DNA of 64,000 bases from Periplaneta americana. Taxonomy: Eukaryota; Arthropoda; Insecta; Blattodea; Blattidae. The stretch is from assembly GCF_040183065.1 (NCBI RefSeq), contig NC_091124.1, positions 95,312,501-95,376,500 on the forward strand, written 5' to 3'. Position 1 is the first letter of the stretch. Each line of letters begins with the position of its first letter. Positions 59,332 through 64,000 of the stretch are shown here, one piece after another. The position numbers were made by a program, and so were the translations under genes. The notes beneath the pieces are model-generated. The model did no database searches and was not told the DNA's origin. It saw nothing but the letters and a program-made list of their open reading frames with translations.

Positions 59332-59824
59332 TTGTCCAAACTTGATCAATCATATTTACAATTGTTATAATAGTGTATAATATAACTTCCCGCAAAATGT
59401 GCTCCGAGAATAAGTTAGATCTCACTGGCGCTCTGTCACCTTAGCATTTAGAATAAATGTAACAAGTTTAAGTAGTGTTTTCATTAAATATCAATTACTT
59501 GATGGAATTCTTTTCTTCTTCTTGTACGCAGGAGGGACCGACTGACTAGCACAGCTGCCTTGTCTGGCTTATTTTGTCTATTTTAATTGACGAATGAATA
59601 TTTCGGTCCTAACGACAGCCTTCTCTGTAGATATTGTGTTTTAGCTACCTAGTGTCATCTGTCGATTCAGTCGTGTAGACTTCAGGCCCGATGAAGTCCC
59701 AGTACAGTGTCCTTCCATCCTTCGACAACGTACTACGCCTCCTCAGGCTGATGCCATCTAGACGCATGTCACAATACTATATCACGCCGCAGCGTGTTGG
59801 GTAAATACTATTAAAATTATAAGT
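59332..59824. other. Unassigned sequence
   Basis: No recognisable element; mixed composition. Confidence 0.4.
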
Positions 59825-60841
59825 ACTAAGAGGCGGATGTTCATGATCTAAAAATCTACTTAAAATGATCATTAAAATGCCCTTAAACTAATGGAAAAAA
59901 TATAATAAAATATAAAGAAAATGACATTTAAATATTATTCAAAATACTTGCACCACAACCTATTAAAAATTTGTTTCAATGACTGCCCTGCAAATCTCGG
60001 AGAGAGGCTGCAACTTCCTGGAATTTGGCGAAGATAAAAGAAAAGCGCATGGAAAAAAATGAAGGTTTTAAGGACAAACTATAGATTTTAATGAGAGTTT
60101 ACAATATGTTTCAATCAAAGATGGTCCATGTCAGTGCCTTCATTCTCCGTCTCCTCCTCCTTACGCACTTCACTTTTGTTACCAGGTCTTTCAGATGGGG
60201 GAGTGTAAATGACAAAACAAATTGTGGGTGCAGAGTGCATTCTTGCAATCTTTGTGTTAAAAATACTGTCTACTACAGTAGACATCCCTTTCGAACCATG
60301 TTTGGGTCACAACATCGTCTCCAGGACACGGTGAAAGTTCCCTTCCTTCCAAACAAATTCTAAAGACACCCTCGTACCGACAAAAGAACAGTAGCTGTCA
60401 AAGCCTTCACTTATACTAAGCTGTTGTGAAGCATTTTATATGACTTCAGTTGTGAGAGGTGAAGCCTTCAGTGGAATGAGGGATGGTCTTTACAGTTTGT
60501 TTCAAACTATTAAACTCAAACTTCACTGTTATTCACTTATTGAGTAGGTAATTACTACTGACCTGTTTGCTTAGAAAAAGATTTAACAGACCAATCGGTA
60601 AAGAAGAAAGTAAAATGCATTCCAAATGGTCTAAAGTTCTTCAAAGTATTCAAAATGACCAAAAAATGCCAAAAAAATATAAAATGACCTATTAGTTCAA
60701 AAAGTCGAAAAATGCAAAAAATGCAATAAAATAAATTAATTTTTTATATTGATATTAACATAGAAAGGATTTCTACATTATTAGGCATCGTCCTAATGTG
60801 AAAAATAAGAAGATGACTTTTCATCAACATCCGCCCCCTAA
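59825..60841. mobile_element. hAT-type non-autonomous element
   Basis: Inverted ends share GGCGGATGTT(C/G)ATGA a few bases inside (left 59831, right 60837). Flanking 8 bp are TTATAAGT (59817-59824) and TTATAACT (60842-60849), one mismatch. Words like 'aaaatgacc', 'aaaatgc' repeat near the right end (60640-60730) and 'aaaatgcc' near the left. No transposase was recognised; the 90-codon frame at 60091-60363 has no known family. Confidence 0.6.
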
Positions 60842-60949
60842 TTATAACTAATATTGAAATGGAGAGTAGAAGATTTAATAAAGGATGAAAACGGGAAAAT
60901 TACAAGAAAAGCCTCATGAATTTTGGTTTTGTCCACCACTAATACGACT

Positions 60950-61025
60950 CCGCCATAACAAGGATTCGAATCCAACTCTGCAGTTATCGTAAGCTAGTGC
61001 TTTGCTAACTGAGCCACCAAGGCGG
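60950..61025 (-). repeat. tRNA-like sequence (pseudo-tRNA or SINE head)
   Basis: On the minus strand CCGCC at the start pairs with GGCGG at the end. A D-arm/A-box-like 'TGGCTCAGTTAGCAAAGCA' and a T-arm GGATTCGAATCC (B box) have normal spacing. The anticodon stem does not pair well, so it is unlikely to be a working tRNA. It may be the head of another SINE without its body. Confidence 0.5.
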
Positions 61026-61317
61026 TTCATTGAATATTTAGTTGTTACTATGCAGCGGTACGCAGTTTAAGAAATGCCATTCTAAGCAATTGATGGCCTA
61101 CTATGTTTCTGCATCTTTATTGAGAGTCATTAAAGAAAGAAATATTTTCGAATTCCATGTGATAAAAAACAAAAAATACTAAATAAGTGTATTAATTTAT
61201 CGTTCTTATCTGAAATTCGCTATTTTCGACCGCATTGCAAAATTACTTTTAAACCTGTAATATTCAATAATACCTAACCATAAATCGAAGCAAAACTACT
61301 CGTAGCTTATGTAGGCC
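61026..61317. other. No recognisable feature
   Basis: Unassigned AT-rich spacer. The TAGGCCTA at 61312-61319 ends at the TA target of the next element. Confidence 0.4.
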
Positions 61318-61319
61318 TA

Positions 61320-62225
61320 CAGGAACATCATTTTATTTTTACTTTAATTTTTATTGCACCTGAGTTTTTGAATGTACTTTACTCCCACCCCTTCTACTAG
61401 TAAACTTCATCCGTCCTCCACACAGAATCAAGGCCGCATATGCAGTTAAAGTCGTCTACGGTCATAGTAAATAGTAATGAGTGAGTACAGAAAGTTCCAG
61501 AATAATATGGTCACATTTTCTAGAGAGGAAAGAGCATTCATTATTGAATCATATTTTCGTACAGGTACTGTGCTTCCGTTTGGTTACGTCGCATCCCGGT
61601 TTCCAACATCCGTTTCTACTGGCCCCTCTGCAAAGGCTAGTGGCTGGGCTGTCTTAGCTCTTTTCTCGAAACATTTGCTATCAGGAATTGGACATCTACG
61701 TAATATTATACAACTGTAAAAAATAATTTAAATAAAAGAACCTCGTTAAGTAACTGTCATGAGAGTTTCACCCCTTTCTACAACCTGCGACATAACCACT
61801 TGGACGGAGAGTAGATAACAAACATGTCTGAGTAAATTCATCTGTGCCGATCGGGCAGAAACTAATATTGAATTTACAACACGTAAGGTACTCTATTATA
61901 ATTAAGGGTACAGAATTATTTCAGGATTATGGACCTCATGTCACCTGATTTGAGTGTTTCCATTTTTCTGGAGGATGTGGGTTATTGTGAAACATCCTAA
62001 ATAATAGAAGAATTAAAGAATTATATTCAGGAAACATTAAATTTAATTTCAGAAGGTATGCTTAAAAACGTTTTCGACAGTATGCACAAAAGAACTGAAG
62101 TCTGTATCTATATGAACGGCCATCATTATCAAAAATTTGTTTATATATCCAGATTTTGATTATTTTTCCAATTAAATGCACTCTTCATATTGTATGCTAA
62201 TGTGGCGTAGACAGTACACTATATA
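61320..62225 (+). mobile_element. 1.1 kb Tc1/mariner-type element, copy C, interrupted
   Basis: It begins CAGGAACATCATTTTATTTT after TA (61318-61319) and is collinear with copies A and B up to 'gtagacagtacactatata'. There the element at 62226 interrupts it at a TA. Its right end is outside the window. It preserves the longest piece of the family's own gene (61477-61719). Confidence 0.83.
61477..61719 (+). pseudogene. Transposase N-terminal remnant (DUF4817-like)
   Basis: An 80-codon frame, 'MSEYRKFQNNMVTFSREERAFIIESYFRTG', then 'ASRFPTSVSTGPSA', resembles the start of DUF4817-containing transposases ('F..EERAFI.E.YFRT...'). In copies A and B the same region is more broken. The frame loses similarity after about residue 55, and no catalytic part exists in any of the four copies here. 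The family therefore depended on a longer autonomous element for movement. Confidence 0.55.
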
Positions 62226-64000
62226 CCGGGTGAGTCACTTAAAATTTTCACCGCAAATATTTCTGAAATGGAAAATAATTTTGATGTGCGGTTTTCACAT
62301 AGTTGAATTATAGACAAGGGCTCGTATTTGTAGCCCATACACAGATTTTAATAAGTATGAGAAAGTGCACTTTTACACAACATATATTTTTTAAATGGAA
62401 CAATGCCTATTGACATGTAAAAATAAAACTAGAGTAAATTAGAATGTCAATGGTTTTTGTTGCAGGATTCTAGCTCAAGTAGTTTACAATAAATTGTATT
62501 TTGAAAAGTGTAAACACCAACAGTTGTCTGTCCCATTCAACTGCTTAGTTGCTAGGCTACGATGTTGTTATGTTTGTTGACATTGTGTTTTCTGTACATT
62601 GATTGCATTGCGACTTTTTCAGTTACCCTAGAATAGTTAAAAAAAATAGGACGTGCGTAGAAGATGGTATTTCCCAAAGCAGAGAAAGCCAACATCCTTA
62701 TGGTGTATGGAGAATGTAGGAAGAATGCTGTTCGTCTTGTACAGTGTACGCAGAAAGATATCCCAATAGACGTCAACCATCTCGACAATTATTTGTGAAT
62801 CTCTTCAACAAATTACGTGGAACAGGTAGTGTAACACCGAGAAAACGTCACAGAAGGAAACCAGTGACTGGAGAAGAGGGACAAATTAATGTTCTGGCTG
62901 TTATTGCAGTAGATCCGCATACTAGTTCCCGTGCAATCTCACGAGGAAGTGGCATGAGTCAAGGAAGTGTAATTCGCATTCTCCATTGGCATAAGTTCCA
63001 TCGCTATCACATTTCTCTTCATCAGGAGTTGCATGGAGACGATTTTGAGAATCGTGTTAACTTTTGTACAAGGGCATTAAGATATGATGTTCCAGATTTG
63101 TCAAGTATCTTGTTTAGTGACGAAGCAACATTTACTAATCATGGTCACGTTAACCTCAGAAACATTCACTATTGGTCTGTAGACAATTCCGGTTGGCTTC
63201 ATCAGGTGGAATGTCAGAGTCCATAGAGTGTAAACGTGTAGTGTGGAATAGTGAACCATCAGCTCATAGGCCTTTTTTCCACAGAAGGAACACTGGATTC
63301 GGTAACTATATCAACCTCCTAACAGAACAAGTTCCACAGATGTTAGAAGATGTTCCATGCAGACTAGAAGGAACTTGTGGTATCAACATGATGGTTGTCC
63401 GGCCCATAGTGCACGACGTACTGCAGACTGTCTTCACTGATTGTTTCCAAATCGTTGGATTGGACGAAGAGGACCTGTACCTTGGCTGGCCCGTTCACCT
63501 GATTTGACCCCTTTAGATTTTTTCTGTGGAGAAAACTGAAAGACATTGTCTACAAGGAAATATTGACTACACGAGATGATATGAAAGAACGGATTACTGC
63601 TGCCTGCACTGAAATTTCTGCTGAAATGTTAGAACATGTGCAGCAATCTTTACATAGCAGACTGGAGGCGTGTATTCAAGCTGGTGATGGTCATTTTGAA
63701 CAAAACCTATGGCTGTTAATTTTCTCTTTCTGTGTCAGAATCCACCCGAGAATTAGTGTGTTCACTTTTGTTTTTCTTTAGTTTGTGCTAACACATGGGA
63801 CAGACAACTGTTGGTGTTTATAATTTTCAAAATACATTTTCTAAACTATTTGAGCTAGAATCCTGCAACGAAAACCATTCACATTCTAATTTACTCTAGT
63901 TTTATTTTGTTCACGTCAATAGGCTTTGTTTCATTTAAAAAAATGTATGTTATGTAAAAAAGTGCACTTTCTCATACTTATTAAAATCTATGTATGGGCT
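62226..64000 (+). mobile_element. Tc1/mariner-superfamily element with ~300 bp TIRs, cut by window end
   Basis: It starts CCGGGTGAGTCACTTAAAAT after a TA (62224-62225). The first ~308 bases (to about 62533) reappear inverted from about 63797 to the end of the window ('gggacagacaactgttggtg', 'ctagaatcctgcaac', 'agcccata'), so the right inverted repeat is about two-thirds present. The full element should be near 1.9 kb and end about 105 bases past the window. It is inserted in copy C of the 1.1 kb family. Confidence 0.88.
62664..63720 (+). pseudogene. DUF4817-type Tc1/mariner transposase, broken
   Basis: The natural start is the Met at 62664 ('MVFPKAEKANILMVYGE'). A frameshift near 62740 leads to 'YAERYPNRRQPSRQLFVNL' (end of DUF4817), a second HTH 'TSSRAISRGSGMSQGSVIRIL', and 'SSILFSDEATF' with the first catalytic Asp. 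After 'VECQSP' two in-frame TAG codons stand where Trp is usual, then frameshifts lead to 'YQHDGCPAHSARR' (second Asp) and 'WPARSPDLTPLDFFLW' (third Asp region). The C terminus is 'MKERITAACTEISAEMLEHVQQSL..RLEACIQAG'. The catalytic motifs are all present, and inactivation is by about three indels and two stops. Confidence 0.87.

Noticed and set aside
60950-61025. A functional tRNA
   Set aside because: The acceptor ends and T arm look right, but the anticodon stem does not pair; kept only as a tRNA-like repeat.

Overview
The window is eukaryotic, AT-rich, repeat-dominated nuclear DNA, most likely from an insect. I see no bacterial gene organisation, no rRNA, no CRISPR array, and no intact host gene I can name. 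The mixture of tRNA-derived SINEs, an RTE-type LINE ending in (AAGT)n, LINE tails ending in (GAAT)n, DUF4817-type Tc1/mariner elements, ZMYM-type and CGGBP1-like hATs, MULE, pogo, piggyBac and PIF/Harbinger-like elements, plus frequent TAGGCCTA octamers, suggests a large hemimetabolous insect genome. A cockroach or a relative is my best guess from memory of such repeats (inference).

Layout. 0-5 kb: a hAT remnant, a GC-rich island, then a 3.5 kb Tc1/mariner-type element (1286-4797). Its transposase is split by a second transposon (2813-4187), which itself carries a SINE (3437-3689), giving a three-level nest. 5-10 kb: a 477 bp (CTAT)n tract, a possible hammerhead-like RNA fold, a SINE and two non-autonomous hAT elements (7458-8569, 8594-9892). 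10-20 kb: AT-rich unassigned DNA with a MITE (11912-12302), a mariner element (14496-15985) inside an older MITE, a LINE 3' end and a second full copy of the 1.1 kb element (19360-20450). 20-28 kb: a hAT pseudogene, a PIF/Harbinger-like element around a jockey reverse-transcriptase remnant, and an internally deleted RTE retrotransposon (24910-27956) interrupted by an unclassified 2.2 kb DNA transposon that holds a dead Tc1 gene.

28-41 kb: MITEs, LINE tail, mariner and pogo remnants, a decayed hAT-like gene and long unassigned AT-rich stretches. 41.2-47.3 kb: a tandem array whose units alternate between about 430 and 625 bp, with a hAT (43712-45080) and a SINE inserted. 47.3-48.4 kb is paralogous to 55.6-58.8 kb, and each copy carries different later insertions. 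50371-51855 is the only long intact reading frame: a 494-residue CGGBP1-like hAT transposase with its zinc finger and catalytic residues in place. 52-55 kb: a SINE split by a MULE element with perfect 8 bp target duplications. 55.6-58.5 kb: a piggyBac element with TTAA ends, holding a SINE, followed by a 368 bp palindromic MITE dimer. 59-64 kb: LINE tail, a hAT-type element, a tRNA-like sequence, a third copy of the 1.1 kb element and, inside it, a mariner element with roughly 300 bp inverted ends that runs off the window.

Apart from the hAT gene, all recognisable coding sequence is broken by stops, frameshifts or deletions. The value of the window lies in its precise insertion junctions, which give relative ages, and in the tandem array. 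I found no convincing new multi-gene system.
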